From: Roseiarcus sp963835215 | Lineage (GTDB): Bacteria; Pseudomonadota; Alphaproteobacteria; Rhizobiales; Beijerinckiaceae | NCBI GenBank assembly: GCA_963835215.1 | Contig: CAWIES010000002.1 | Coordinates: forward strand, 1,550,001 to 1,614,000 | Direction: 5' to 3' | Length of the DNA: 64,000 nt | Shown: in pieces, positions 35,238 through 48,792 of the stretch | Layout: the number at the start of each line of letters is the position of its first letter | Numbering within the stretch: position 1 is the stretch's first letter | Position numbers and translations under genes: made by a program | Notes under the pieces: generated by a model | Database searches by the model: none | What the model was told of the DNA's origin: nothing | What the model saw: the letters and a program-made list of their open reading frames with translations, nothing else

Positions 35238-36458
35238 CTATTCCTCGGTCGCCATGCAGGCGACGCCGAGGGGGTTGGCGGGCTCGCTGACGGGCGCTCG
35301 GCGCGCGCTGGTTGCAACCAACCAGGCGAGGCCCGCGAGGTCGGTGACCATCGCCACAAGGCTGACCGCGCCGACCGACCACTGCGAGATCGCGACCGCG
35401 CCGAGCGTGGAGCCGATCGCGGCGCCGAGGTAGAGCGCCGAGGTGTTCCACGACAGGATGATCGCCGCGAGCGGCGGGTCGAGCGAGACGAGCCGCGCCT
35501 GCTGCACGACCGGGAACGACCAGCCGAGCAGGCCCCATAAGGTCAGGCCGGCGAACAGCGCGCTCGCGCCTATCGCGCCGCCGAGCAGCGGCGCGGCCGC
35601 CAGCGCAGCGAAGGCGACCACCAGCACGACGAAGATGATGGCGATGAAGCGCTCGCGCGGCCAGCGGTCTGCGGCGTAGCCGCCAATCTGGCTGCCGAAG
35701 AAGCTCATCACGCCGAAGAACATCAGGACGCCGGCGAGCGAGACGCCGCTGACGCCAAGCGTCGTCTCGGCGAGCACGCCAAGATAGGTGTTGACAGCGA
35801 ACGGCCCGATCAGGGCGAGCGTCGTCAACGCCAACAACTTGAGAACGGCGGGGCGGCGGCCAACGGCAATGCGCTCGGCGAGGCTCGCCCCGCGAATGCC
35901 CCTGAGTTGGGGCAGGAACACCGCGACGCCAATCGCCGCAACGACCGCAAGCACGCCGACGCCGAGGAAGGTTGCGCGCCAACTGGCGACGCTGGCGACG
36001 AACGTGCCCGCAGGCACGCCGACGACGGTCGCCAGCGTCAAGCCGGCGACGATCAGCGCGATCGCGTGGCCGCGCCGCTCTGGCGTCTGGGTGGCGGTCG
36101 CGTAGGCGGTCGCCGCCGGCATGAACGCGCCGGCCGTGAGCGCGAGCAGCACACGCGCGGCGACGAGCCAGCCGAAGGTCGGCGCGAAAGCCGCCAGGCC
36201 GTTGGCGGCGGCGAAGGCGCTCATGGCCAAGACCAGCAACCGCTTACGCTCGATCCCCGCCGAAGCGACCGCGATCGCCGGCGAGCCGAACGCGTAGGCG
36301 ATCGCGAACAGGGTCACCAGCGACCCGGCGGCGGCGGGCGAGACGCCGAGGTCCGCCGCGATGGTCGGCAGCACGCCGCTGATCATGAAGCCCTCGGTGC
36401 CGATGGCGAAGGCGCCGAGAACGAGCGGGAAAAGAGTGCGAAGCATGATACGCCCCAT
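35238..36458 (-). CDS. MFS transporter (AraJ/drug-exporter type)
   Basis: A 406-residue inner-membrane protein with 12 hydrophobic segments. The LGAFAIGTEGFMISGVLPTI opening is typical of the DHA1 family of sugar-efflux and drug exporters, and ASWRATFLGVG lies in the middle. ATG 36458 is listed; ATG 36446 is possible. It is divergent from an ArsR-type regulator, and two identical-pattern palindromes occupy the intergenic region, so repression by that regulator and induction by an unknown ligand is likely. Confidence 0.9.
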   Translation of the reverse strand: MGRIMLRTLFPLVLGAFAIGTEGFMISGVLPTIAADLGVSPAAAGSLVTLFAIAYAFGSPAIAVASAGIERKRLLVLAMSAFAAANGLAAFAPTFGWLVAARVLLALTAGAFMPAATAYATATQTPERRGHAIALIVAGLTLATVVGVPAGTFVASVASWRATFLGVGVLAVVAAIGVAVFLPQLRGIRGASLAERIAVGRRPAVLKLLALTTLALIGPFAVNTYLGVLAETTLGVSGVSLAGVLMFFGVMSFFGSQIGGYAADRWPRERFIAIIFVVLVVAFAALAAAPLLGGAIGASALFAGLTLWGLLGWSFPVVQQARLVSLDPPLAAIILSWNTSALYLGAAIGSTLGAVAISQWSVGAVSLVAMVTDLAGLAWLVATSARRAPVSEPANPLGVACMATEE

Positions 36459-36460
36459 GA

Positions 36461-36478
36461 GTTCAAGGGTCGTTGAAC
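36461..36478. promoter_or_regulatory. Operator-like palindrome O1 (GTTCAA-N6-TTGAAC)
   Basis: A perfect 6-bp-arm inverted repeat with 6-base spacer lies immediately upstream of the MFS start. It overlaps a possible reverse-strand -10 (TAGTTC, 36480-36475) placed 17 bases from TTGACA (36503-36498). A bound regulator would block the MFS promoter. Confidence 0.75.
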
Positions 36479-36506
36479 TACTCCAATGCCGGCCGGCTGT
36501 CAATGG

Positions 36507-36524
36507 GTTCAATAAGTCTTGAAC
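36507..36524. promoter_or_regulatory. Operator-like palindrome O2 (GTTCAA-N6-TTGAAC)
   Basis: A second copy of the same perfect palindrome, 46 bases from O1 centre to centre. It overlaps a possible forward promoter for the regulator gene: -35 TTGAAC at 36519-36524, 17-base spacer, -10 TATAGG at 36542-36547. A lone TTGAAC half-site follows at 36532-36537. Confidence 0.75.
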
Positions 36525-36553
36525 TCACGGATTGAACGGTCTATAGGTGGCCC

Positions 36554-36934
36554 ATGGCCAAGGAGCTCCATCATCCCGACCGGGAGCAGATCGATCTTTC
36601 CGCCGTGCTCGAGGCGCTCAGCGAGCCGATGCGGCGGGAAATCGTCATGCGCCTGCTCGAACAGGGCGAGGCGCCGTGCCAGGCCTTCGACGGCTACGCG
36701 CCCAAGACCAACCTCAGCTACCACTATGCGCGCCTGCGTGAAGCGGGCGTGACGCGCACCCGCCTCTCCGGGCCCTATCGGATGATCTCAGTCAGGGTCG
36801 ACGATCTCGCCGTGCGCTTCCCCGGCTTGCTCGACTCGATCATTCAGGCGAGCAGCGCCAAGAGGTCTTGGACTCAAGAAACCGCCGAGGCGACCGCTGA
36901 TGCGCCCGCGGCGCCAGAGACCAGCCCGCGCTAA
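36554..36934 (+). CDS. ArsR-type helix-turn-helix transcriptional regulator
   Basis: A 126-residue winged-helix protein. The HTH (about 15-75) includes VLEALSEPMRREIVMRLLEQ and the recognition region KTNLSYHYARLREAGV, followed by a wing with RLSGPYRMISVRVDDL. No metal-binding Cys cluster is seen, so it is more like the metal-independent branch that controls adjacent MFS genes. The C-terminal 30 residues are low-complexity Ala/Thr/Glu. It is expected to bind O1 and O2 and repress both itself and the MFS gene. Confidence 0.88.
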   Translation: MAKELHHPDREQIDLSAVLEALSEPMRREIVMRLLEQGEAPCQAFDGYAPKTNLSYHYARLREAGVTRTRLSGPYRMISVRVDDLAVRFPGLLDSIIQASSAKRSWTQETAEATADAPAAPETSPR

Positions 36935-38013
36935 CGAGTGCGCTCGGCGACGAAGCGCGCGATCACCGGCCCCAGCACGATGACGAGGATGAAGCGCGTC
37001 ATCTGCATCGCCATCACGAATGGCAGGTCGACATTGCTCGAAGCGGCGATGATGGCGACCGAATCCGCGCCGCCGGGGCTGGTGGCGAGAAAGGCAGTCA
37101 GCGGATCGACGCCGGTGGTGAAATGCAGAATCACGGCGAAGCCGCCGCAGATCGCGATCAGGGTGAGGATCGAGGCGAGAATGCGCGGCAGCACGCGCGC
37201 CGCATGGCCAATGATCTCTGGCGTGAATCGCGCGCCGATGCCCCAGCCGACGACGGCGTAGGACGCGGCGAGCAGCGGCGTCGGCAGCGCGAAGTCGACG
37301 CCCAAGGCGCCCTTGAGGACGAGACCGAGGACGAGCGGCGTCAGCAGCGCCCCGCCGGGAATGCGCCGGCTGAGCCCGGCCACAACGCCGATCGCGGCGA
37401 GCGCCAGCGTGACGACGAGCGCGAGCGGGGGCGTCGGCGCGAACCACACGATCGCCGGCGCCGGCGTCCCGCCTCCACCAGCCCACAAGCGCGAGACGAA
37501 GGAGGCGGCGATCGCGCAGCACACGACGCGCAGATATTGCATCAGCGCGACCAGCCGCATGTCGGCGCCGTAACTCTCCGACATCAGCGTCATCACCGTC
37601 GCCGCGCCGGGGGAGGAGCCCCAGATGGCGGTCGCCCCCGGCAGCACTTGCCAACGCGTGAGGAGCCAGCCGAGCGCACTCGCCGCGACGATCACGGACA
37701 GCACGCCGCCGAAGAAGACCGGCCAGTTTCGCCCGACTTCGCCAAAGAGCGAGAGCGGCAGTTTGTCGGCGATCATGCAGCCGATCACCGCCTGCGCCGC
37801 GTAGAAAGGCGTCGTGGGCAGGCGGGTCGTCCCGCCATTGGCGGCGACGACAATCGCGGCCAGCATCGGGCCGAGCAGCAGCGCCGCCGGCAGGCCAAGC
37901 GCGATGAAGCCGAGCGCGAGCAGCGTAGAGAGGACGACCAGCAGCGTCCATTGGCCGCCGATCGGCCAAGCCGCGAGGGGCGAGCGAAGCTTGGAGGAGG
38001 TCGTAACTACCAT
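36931..38013 (-). CDS. AbrB family membrane protein (putative transporter)
   Basis: A 360-residue protein with about ten hydrophobic segments arranged as two similar halves, the architecture of the AbrB/ammonia-monooxygenase-regulator membrane family (duplicated N- and C-terminal SPGGA motifs: WGSSPGAATVM near 125 and TSPGGADSVAII near 325). Function in the family is not established; transport of a small acid is suspected. The end overlaps the convergent ArsR gene by four bases. ATG 38013 is taken from the first hydrophobic segment. Confidence 0.85.
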   Translation of the reverse strand: MVVTTSSKLRSPLAAWPIGGQWTLLVVLSTLLALGFIALGLPAALLLGPMLAAIVVAANGGTTRLPTTPFYAAQAVIGCMIADKLPLSLFGEVGRNWPVFFGGVLSVIVAASALGWLLTRWQVLPGATAIWGSSPGAATVMTLMSESYGADMRLVALMQYLRVVCCAIAASFVSRLWAGGGGTPAPAIVWFAPTPPLALVVTLALAAIGVVAGLSRRIPGGALLTPLVLGLVLKGALGVDFALPTPLLAASYAVVGWGIGARFTPEIIGHAARVLPRILASILTLIAICGGFAVILHFTTGVDPLTAFLATSPGGADSVAIIAASSNVDLPFVMAMQMTRFILVIVLGPVIARFVAERTR

Positions 38014-38182
38014 CTGGCGAAGAGGATCTCGGCGCTCCGCGCGGGAGGTGGCGTCGGCATGAAAATGCGCGCGATCGCGCAATCGTGCAACTCCGCGCCA
38101 AGATTGCGCGGGCGGCGAGCGCCACCATGTTGCAGTGCACAATGATCCGCACTAGGTATGGTCCCCGGAGGCTTCGCCGAAC

Positions 38183-39214
38183 ATGATCGCTGTCGACGAT
38201 GTCCTCGCCTTCCTTGGCCTTGGCGCGCCCGCGCCAGTCTGGCCGCCGCGCCGTCTGTCGCTCGCCCTGCAGGGCGGGGGCTCGTTCGGGGCTTTCACTT
38301 GGGGCGCGCTGGAGCGGTTGCTCGACGAGCCGGAGGTCTCCTTCGACGCGATCAGCGGCGTCAGCGCCGGCGCGGTCAACGCGGTGCTGCTCGCCTCTGG
38401 GCTGATGGAGGGCGGGCGCGAAGCGGCCAAGGCGCGGCTTGAGCGCTTCTGGCGAAGCATGAGCCGGGCGGCGGCGCTCTTGCCGAGCGCCTCGCTCGCC
38501 GGCCTGCCGTTCGGGTTGCTGGCGCGCTCGCTGTCGCCGTACATGTTCAATCCCTTCAATCTCAACCCGCTGCGCGCCGCGCTGGTCGAGGAGGTCGACT
38601 TCGCCCGCCTGCGCGTGCGCTCGCCGATCCGTCTGCTGATCGGCGCAACGCGGGTGCGCGATGGCGAACTCAGGGTGTTTTCGGCCGAGGAGGCGAGCGT
38701 CGACGTCGTGCTCGCCTCGGCGTGCCTGCCGCTGATCCATCATGCGATCGAGATCGAAGGCGAGCCCTATTGGGATGGCGGCTATGCCGCCAATCCGCCG
38801 CTGATGGCGCTGGCGGTCGCTTCGCGCGCCAAGCATATCCTGGTGGTGCAGGTGACGCCTTCAACCGTCGATCATTTGCCGACCTCGCCCGACGAAATCG
38901 GCAAGCGGCTGGAGCACATTCGCTTCAACGCGACGCTCAATGTCGAACTCGATGCGCTGCGCTACGCCAAGCTTGTCGGCGCGACGCCCAAACTCAGCCG
39001 CCTGCGCATCGGCCGCATCTCCGCTCAGGACGAATTCGCCGGGCTGGAAGCCGAGAGCGCCGGCAATCTCGGCTGGGATTTTCTCGAGCGCCTGCGCCAG
39101 AGCGGGCGCGCTGCGGTCGAAACCTGGCTCGCCGAGGCCGCGCCGCCGCCGGCGCGGCAACGGGCGCGCTCAATGGCCGAAGTGATCGCGCGGTTGCGCG
39201 GCGTTGGGGTCTGA
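38183..39214 (+). CDS. Patatin-like phospholipase family protein
   Basis: A 343-residue lipid acyl hydrolase. The oxyanion hole LALQGGGSFGAF is near residue 28, the nucleophile elbow GVSAGAVNA near 60 and the catalytic Asp in DGGYAANPP near 198. The catalytic Ser/Asp dyad is therefore complete. No signal peptide; likely cytoplasmic or membrane-associated. Divergent from the AbrB gene with about 170 bases between. Confidence 0.9.
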   Translation: MIAVDDVLAFLGLGAPAPVWPPRRLSLALQGGGSFGAFTWGALERLLDEPEVSFDAISGVSAGAVNAVLLASGLMEGGREAAKARLERFWRSMSRAAALLPSASLAGLPFGLLARSLSPYMFNPFNLNPLRAALVEEVDFARLRVRSPIRLLIGATRVRDGELRVFSAEEASVDVVLASACLPLIHHAIEIEGEPYWDGGYAANPPLMALAVASRAKHILVVQVTPSTVDHLPTSPDEIGKRLEHIRFNATLNVELDALRYAKLVGATPKLSRLRIGRISAQDEFAGLEAESAGNLGWDFLERLRQSGRAAVETWLAEAAPPPARQRARSMAEVIARLRGVGV

Positions 39215-39314
39215 ACGGCCGGGAATTCTTGCCACGCGTGGCTGGTCCCCCTAACTTTGCCGCTCAAATGCGCATCGCATTTCGATCGAGCGTTATTCCG
39301 GGTGGGGCGATCCA

Positions 39315-40457
39315 ATGGACGACGGTGACCCGGCGGCTCGTGCGGCGGCCCATGACCTCGGCCCTTACGCAGACCTCGTTGTGGCGGCGCGAAAAGCGGG
39401 ACGCGTCGGGTGGACTCGCACGTCGGCCAAACTCACGAGGGATGACGCGCTGGCGGCGTTGACAACGCCGGTCACCAACTCGGGTCCGATCGACTTGCAG
39501 CGCGGCCGAACGTGGAATCTCGAAGGCATTGTCGGCCAAGAGGTCTCGTGGTCGGCTGGCTACGGTCCAAGAACCGAGGCGTTGCTGTACCGGCCTGAGC
39601 GCGCCGTCGGCCCAAGCGCAGCGGTCTTGGCGCTGCATGACCACGGCCTGTTCAAATACTACGGCAAGGAAAAGATCGCCGACGGTCCGGACGGCGTGGC
39701 GGCGGGGATGGCGGCGTATCGTTCGAATTATTACGGCGGACGCCCCTATGCCCTCGATCTTGCGAGGGCCGGCTTTGTCGTGTTGGCCCATGACGCCTTT
39801 TCCTGGGGCAGCCGCCGCTTTCCGCAAGGGGTTATGACAGGAGACGCTCCTCATTCCCCCGTTGATCCGATTGCATCTCCCCTCGACGTGGAGGCGTATA
39901 ATCAGGCGGCGATCGCTTATGAGCATGTGATCGAAAAGTACTGCCGACTGCTGGGGACGAGCTACGCCGCGCTCATCGCCCACGACGACCGAATTGCTTT
40001 GCGCGCGCTGCGCTCGCTGGCTGAAGTGGATGAGCAGCGGATTGGCTGCATCGGGCTCTCGGGCGGCGGCGGTCGCGCCGCGATGTTGCGCGCCTGCAGC
40101 AAAAGCGTTCGGGCGACCGTCATCGTCGGTATGATGAGCAGCTACGAATATCTGCTGGCAAGACACGTCCGGCCGCACTCGTGGTTGTTCTTTCCCGACA
40201 ATTTGCCGGCGGCGTGCGATTGGCCGGACCTCGCGGCCTGTGCGGCGCCCGAACCGCTCCTGGTGCAATACGACCGCGACGACGAGCTGTTTCCCATCGA
40301 GGGGATGCGGGCCGCCGACGCGAAGCTTCGCGCCGCTTACGAGGAGATCGGCTGTCCGCAGAACTACTGCGGCAGCTTCTATCCCGGACCGCACAAATTC
40401 GATCGCGCCATGCAGGGGGATGCGTTTCTCTGGCTCGCCCGCCAACTGCAGCCTTAG
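39315..40457 (+). CDS. Dienelactone hydrolase-like alpha/beta hydrolase
   Basis: A 380-residue alpha/beta hydrolase. Landmarks are ALHDHGLFKYYGKEKI near residue 105 (oxyanion loop), AHDAFSWGSRRFP near 160, the nucleophile elbow IGLSGGGGRAAML near 250, a late Asp in LLVQYDRDDELFP near 320 and a final His in GPHKFD near 363, giving a complete Ser-Asp-His triad. It is related to the acetylxylan-esterase/dienelactone-hydrolase group; substrate unknown. Codon use is a little less GC-biased than neighbouring genes. Confidence 0.82.
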   Translation: MDDGDPAARAAAHDLGPYADLVVAARKAGRVGWTRTSAKLTRDDALAALTTPVTNSGPIDLQRGRTWNLEGIVGQEVSWSAGYGPRTEALLYRPERAVGPSAAVLALHDHGLFKYYGKEKIADGPDGVAAGMAAYRSNYYGGRPYALDLARAGFVVLAHDAFSWGSRRFPQGVMTGDAPHSPVDPIASPLDVEAYNQAAIAYEHVIEKYCRLLGTSYAALIAHDDRIALRALRSLAEVDEQRIGCIGLSGGGGRAAMLRACSKSVRATVIVGMMSSYEYLLARHVRPHSWLFFPDNLPAACDWPDLAACAAPEPLLVQYDRDDELFPIEGMRAADAKLRAAYEEIGCPQNYCGSFYPGPHKFDRAMQGDAFLWLARQLQP

Positions 40458-40504
40458 GCGCTCGGCCGCACCCGCCAAGGCCGCCGTCGCGCCGGAGCGC
40501 CGCG

Positions 40505-44269
<3,765 letters not shown>

Positions 44270-44297
44270 ATCGCTCGGGAGCCTCCTCGATATAACC

Positions 44298-44317
44298 ACA
44301 TAAGCATATCTTTATAT
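44298..44317. promoter_or_regulatory. Operator-like imperfect palindrome upstream of metH
   Basis: A 20-base AT-rich imperfect palindrome, read on the metH strand as ATATAAAGATATGCTTATGT, stands out from its GC-rich surroundings 29 bases before the metH ATG. It resembles the half-site pattern I associate with SAM- or SAH-responsive ArsR-type regulators (SahR/SamR) that control metH in proteobacteria; the regulator itself is not in this window. Confidence 0.5.
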
Positions 44318-44540
44318 AGTTGCAAGACCGTCAACGGCGGGCCGCGCGAGCGCTCCTACCCATTGGCCGGGTTGTCAAACTCCGCTCAAGGTTTAGAACG
44401 GATTGATGCGCTGCGCCGGCCCTAGAAGGCTCGCCATGACGCGGGGCGCGAGAACATCCGCGCCGGAGAGGAAAACGCCCAGCCCGAAGCGCCGCGCCGC
44501 CCCGATTGGCGGGCGCAGCCCATTCGGGGGAGATCTGTAG

Positions 44541-46826
44541 ATGAACGATCAAGCCGACGGCGCGCCCAAACGCCCCTCGATCACTGACCAGGAAGCGCTG
44601 CAGTTTCATTCGCGCGGCCGCCCCGGCAAGATCGAGATCATCGCCTCCAAGCCGATGGCGACCCAGCGCGATCTCTCGCTCGCCTATTCGCCGGGCGTCG
44701 CCGCCCCGGTCAGGGCGATCGCCGCCGATCCTTCCGCCGTCTACGACTACACTGCGCGCGGCAACATGGTGGCGGTCATCACCAACGGCACCGCGATCCT
44801 CGGCCTCGGCAATCTCGGGCCGCTCGCCGCCAAGCCGGTGATGGAAGGCAAGGCGGTGCTGTTCAAGCGCTTCGCCGACGTCGATTCGATCGACCTCGAA
44901 TTGTCGACCGAGGACCCGGACGAGTTCATCAACGCGGTGCGCTTTCTTGGGCCCTCGTTCGGCGGCATCAACCTCGAGGACATCAAGGCGCCCGAGTGCT
45001 TCTATATCGAGGAGCGTCTGCGCGAACTGCTCGACATCCCGGTCTTCCACGACGACCAGCACGGCACCGCGATCATCGCCGCCGCCGGCATGCTCAACGC
45101 CATCCTCCTGACCGGGCGCGACATCAAGACGACCCGCCTGGTGTGCAACGGCGCGGGCGCCGCCGGCATCGCCTGCCTCGATCTGATCAAGGCGATCGGC
45201 TTCGAGCCCTCGAACGTCGTGCTGTGCGACACCAAGGGCGTCGTCTATCGCGGCCGCACGGCGGGGATGAACCAGTGGAAGTCGGCCCACGCAGTCGAGA
45301 CGCCGTTGCGCACGCTTGGCGAGGCGATGGTCGGCGCCGACATCTTCTTCGGTCTGTCGGCCAAGGGCGCGCTGACCCCTGAGATGGTCAAGTCGATGGC
45401 GCCCGATCCGATCATCTTCGCCATGGCCAATCCCGATCCCGAGATCACGCCGGAAGAGGCGCAGAAAGTGCGCGATGACGTCATCATCGCCACCGGCCGC
45501 TCGGACTATCCCAACCAGGTCAACAACGTTCTCGGCTTCCCGTATATTTTTCGCGGCGCGCTCGACGTGCGCGCCAGGACGATCAACATGGAAATGAAGA
45601 TCGCCGCCGTCCACGCGCTGGCTGAACTCGCGCGCGAGGACGTGCCCGACGAGGTGGCGGTCGCCTATCGCGGCGCCCGGCCGCGCTTCGGGCGCGACTA
45701 CATCATCCCGGTGCCGTTCGATCCGCGCCTCATTCACGTCATCCCGATTGCGGTCGCCAAGGCGGCGACCGAGTTGGGCGTGGCGCAGCGGCCGATCGTC
45801 GACATGGACGCCTACAAGGCGCAGCTGTCGGCGCGGCGCGATCCGATCGCCGGCGCGCTGCAACGCATCGTCGAGCGGGTGCGGCGCATGCCCAAGCGCG
45901 TCGTCTTCGCCGAGGGCGAGGAAGAACAGGTGATCCGCGCCGCCTATTCCTTCGTCAATCAGGGGCTCGGGACGGCGGTGCTGGTCGGCCGCGAGGACCG
46001 CGTGCACGCCGCCGCTCACTCGGCGGGGTTCGACCTTGCCGACAAGCGCGTCGAGATTCACAACGCCCGCTTGTCGCAGCGCAACGCGGTCTACGCGCAG
46101 TTTCTCTACGAGCGCCTACAGCGGCGCGGCTTCCTGATGCGCGACTGTCAGCGTCTGATCAATCAGGATCGCAACTCCTTCGCCGCGGCGATGGTTGCGC
46201 TTGGCGACGCCGACGCGCTGGTGACCGGCGTGACGCGCAATTTCTCGATCGCGCTGGAGGAGATTCGCCGTCTGATCGACGACAAGCCCGGCCATCGGTT
46301 GATCGGCGTGTCGCTGATCCTGGCGCGCGGCCGGCTGATCGTCGTCGCCGACACCGCCATCACAGAGATGCCGACCGCCGACGATCTTGCTCACATCGCG
46401 CTCGAGGCGGCGGGCGTGGCGCGCCGGCTCGGCCACGAGCCGAAGGTGGCGCTGCTCGCCTTCTCTAATTTCGGTCACCCCCCCGGCGAGCGCGCCCAGC
46501 GGGTTCAGGAGGCTGTGCGCATTCTCGACGCGATGCGGGTCGACTTCGAATACGATGGCGAGATGGGCGCCGACGTCGCGCTCAACAAGTCGTTGATGGC
46601 CGCCTATCCGTTCTGCCGCCTCACCGACGCCGCCAACGTGCTGGTCATGCCCGCCTTCCATTCGGCGGCGATCTCCACTCGCCTGGTGCAGGAGCTCGGC
46701 GGCGCGACGGTGATCGGGCCGCTGATCGTCGGCCTGGAAAAGCCGGTGCAGATCGTCGGCCTCGGCGCCAAGGACTCCGACATCGTCAACATGGCCGCGC
46801 TGGCGAGCTTCAATATTGGGGGGTGA
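44541..46826 (+). CDS. maeB: NADP-dependent malic enzyme with phosphotransacetylase-like domain
   Basis: Oxidatively decarboxylates malate to pyruvate with NADP. The 761 residues match the MaeB-type fusion: malic enzyme N-terminal and NAD-binding domains (about 1-430; SLAYSPGVAAP, HDDQHGTAIIAAAG, CNGAGAAGIACLDL, ANPDPEITPEEA) and a C-terminal phosphate acetyltransferase-like domain (about 440-761). The PTA part usually acts as a regulatory module responding to acetyl-CoA. Good ribosome site (GGGGGAGA) before the ATG. With ppc this supplies a PEP/pyruvate/malate exchange node. Confidence 0.95.
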   Translation: MNDQADGAPKRPSITDQEALQFHSRGRPGKIEIIASKPMATQRDLSLAYSPGVAAPVRAIAADPSAVYDYTARGNMVAVITNGTAILGLGNLGPLAAKPVMEGKAVLFKRFADVDSIDLELSTEDPDEFINAVRFLGPSFGGINLEDIKAPECFYIEERLRELLDIPVFHDDQHGTAIIAAAGMLNAILLTGRDIKTTRLVCNGAGAAGIACLDLIKAIGFEPSNVVLCDTKGVVYRGRTAGMNQWKSAHAVETPLRTLGEAMVGADIFFGLSAKGALTPEMVKSMAPDPIIFAMANPDPEITPEEAQKVRDDVIIATGRSDYPNQVNNVLGFPYIFRGALDVRARTINMEMKIAAVHALAELAREDVPDEVAVAYRGARPRFGRDYIIPVPFDPRLIHVIPIAVAKAATELGVAQRPIVDMDAYKAQLSARRDPIAGALQRIVERVRRMPKRVVFAEGEEEQVIRAAYSFVNQGLGTAVLVGREDRVHAAAHSAGFDLADKRVEIHNARLSQRNAVYAQFLYERLQRRGFLMRDCQRLINQDRNSFAAAMVALGDADALVTGVTRNFSIALEEIRRLIDDKPGHRLIGVSLILARGRLIVVADTAITEMPTADDLAHIALEAAGVARRLGHEPKVALLAFSNFGHPPGERAQRVQEAVRILDAMRVDFEYDGEMGADVALNKSLMAAYPFCRLTDAANVLVMPAFHSAAISTRLVQELGGATVIGPLIVGLEKPVQIVGLGAKDSDIVNMAALASFNIGG

Positions 46827-46865
46827 TCTGTGGGCGCGGCCGCTGGCCGCCCCCGCCGCGCGCGG

Positions 46866-48792
46866 CTACACCTTCATCTGCGCGCCGAGTTCGACCACTC
46901 GGTCCGACGGCAAATTGAAGAAGTCGGGGGCGCTCGCGGCCTGTTTCGCGAGCGCGATGAACAGCAGGTCCTGCCATTTCGGCATTCCCGAGTTCGGCGA
47001 TGGCTTCAGCGTGCGCCGGCCGAGGAAGAACGAGGTCGTCATGATGTCGAACTTCACCCCGGTCTTGCGCAGCGCCGCCAGCGCGACAGGAATGCGCGGC
47101 GATTCCATGTAGCCGAAATGCAGGGTGACCGACAGGAAGTCGGGCGAGAGCGCATGAACTTCAAAGCGGTGCGCCGCCGGCACGCGCGGCGACGTCTCGG
47201 TGTGCACGCACATCATCACCACGCGCTCGTGCATCACCTTGTTGTGCTTGAGATTGTGCATGAACGAGGACGGCGTGACGGTCGGGTCGCTGGTGAGGAA
47301 GATCGCCGTGCCGGGCACCCGCGTCGGCTTCGATTTCTCCAGCATCTTGATGAGGTCGCCGATCGGGATCGAGTCGCGGTGGGTCTTGATCGAGAGGATC
47401 GCGGCTGCCGCGCGACCACGTCCACATCACCACGACCATCGCCGCGCCGAGCATCAAGCGGAACCCAGCCGCCTTCGAATACCTTGAAGAGATTGGCGAT
47501 GAAGAAGGTGAGGTCGATCGACAGGAAACCGCACACCAGCGCCAGCGCGCCCCACAGCGGCCAACGCCACAGGCTGCCAGACGACGAAAAAGGCGAGCGC
47601 GGTCGTCGTCACCATCGTCCCGGACACCGCGATGCCGTAGGCGTTGGCGAGCGCGTCGGAGGAGCGGAACAGCAACACCAGCGCCAGCACGCCCAGCAGC
47701 AGGATGCGATTGACGCGCGGGATGTAGATCTGTCCCTCCTGGGTATCGGAGGTGTGGATGATTTCGAGGCGCGGCAGCAGGCCAAGCTGGATCGCCTGGC
47801 GCGTGAGCGAATAGGCGCCGGTGATCACCGCCTGGCTGGCGATCACCGTGGCCGCCGTCGCCAGCAGCACCAGCGGCAGCAGCGCCCAGCCGGGCGCGAG
47901 CAGGAAAAAGGGATTCTCGACGGCCGAGGGGTTGGCGATGATCAAGGCGCCCTGGCCGAGATAGTTGATCGATCAGCGCCGGCAGGACGAGGAACAGCCA
48001 CGCCGCCTGGATCGGCTTGCGGCCGAAATGGCCCATGTCGGCGTAGAGCGCCTCGGCGCCGGTCACCGCCAGGAAGACGCTGCCGAGCACGACGAAGCCG
48101 AACGCGCCATGCTCGCTCAGGAAAACGAGAGCCGGCCACGGGCTCAGCGCGCGCATGATCACCCAAGCATCGGGGATATGCATGAGGCCGAGGCCGGCGT
48201 TGATGAGGAAGAACGCCATCATGATCGGGCCGAAGAAGGCCGCCACGCCCGCCGTGCCGCGGCTTTGGACGAGAAACAGCAGGATCAGGATCACGACGGT
48301 CGCCGGCAGAACCAAGGGCGCGAGGTCGGGGTCGACCTGTTTCAGTCCCTCGAGCGCCGAGAGCACCGAGATCGCCGGCGTGATGATGGCGTCGCCGTAA
48401 AACAGCGCCGAGCCGGCGACGCCGAGCAGGAAGCAAATGGTCGCCCTGTGGCCGAGCGCACGCTGGGCAAGCGCCATCAGCGACAGAATGCCGCCCTCGC
48501 CCTTGTTGTCGGCCCGCATCAGGAACAGCACGTATTTGGCGGTGACGACGATCAGCAGCGCCCAGATGATCAGCGAGACGACGCCGATGATCTGCGCGAC
48601 GCCGGGGCCGCCCTCCTTGAAATGGCCGAGCGCGGTCTGCAGCGCGTAGAGCGGGCTGGTGCCGATGTCGCCGAAGACGACGCCGACCGAGCCGAGCGCC
48701 AGGATCCAGAAGTTGCCGCCATGCCCGGTTGCCGTTGCGTCATGGCCGTTGGCGGCGGACGCCACAGCCGCGGGCAAAGGTTCGTGAGACAT
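46866..48792 (-). pseudogene. kup: KUP-type potassium transporter, interrupted by several frameshifts
   Basis: The reading begins at ATG 48792 with LGSVGVVFGDIGTSPLYAL, the canonical KUP opening, and continues through several membrane segments to LPALI near 47975, where a GATC tandem duplication (47967-47974) shifts the frame. It resumes as GALIIANPSAVENPFF, shifts near 47571-47579 to RWPLWGALALVCGFLSIDLT, shifts near 47455 to RLMLGAAMVVVMWTWSRG, and shifts near 47401 to the C-terminal LKTHRDS-type domain that ends at 46866. All conserved parts are present over a normal total length of about 640 codons. Either the gene is recently dead or the sequence has four local insertion errors. Confidence 0.85.

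Noticed and set aside
36788..38836. 682-residue reverse frame over the AbrB and patatin genes
   Set aside because: It is out of frame with both recognised genes and its translation has no motif.
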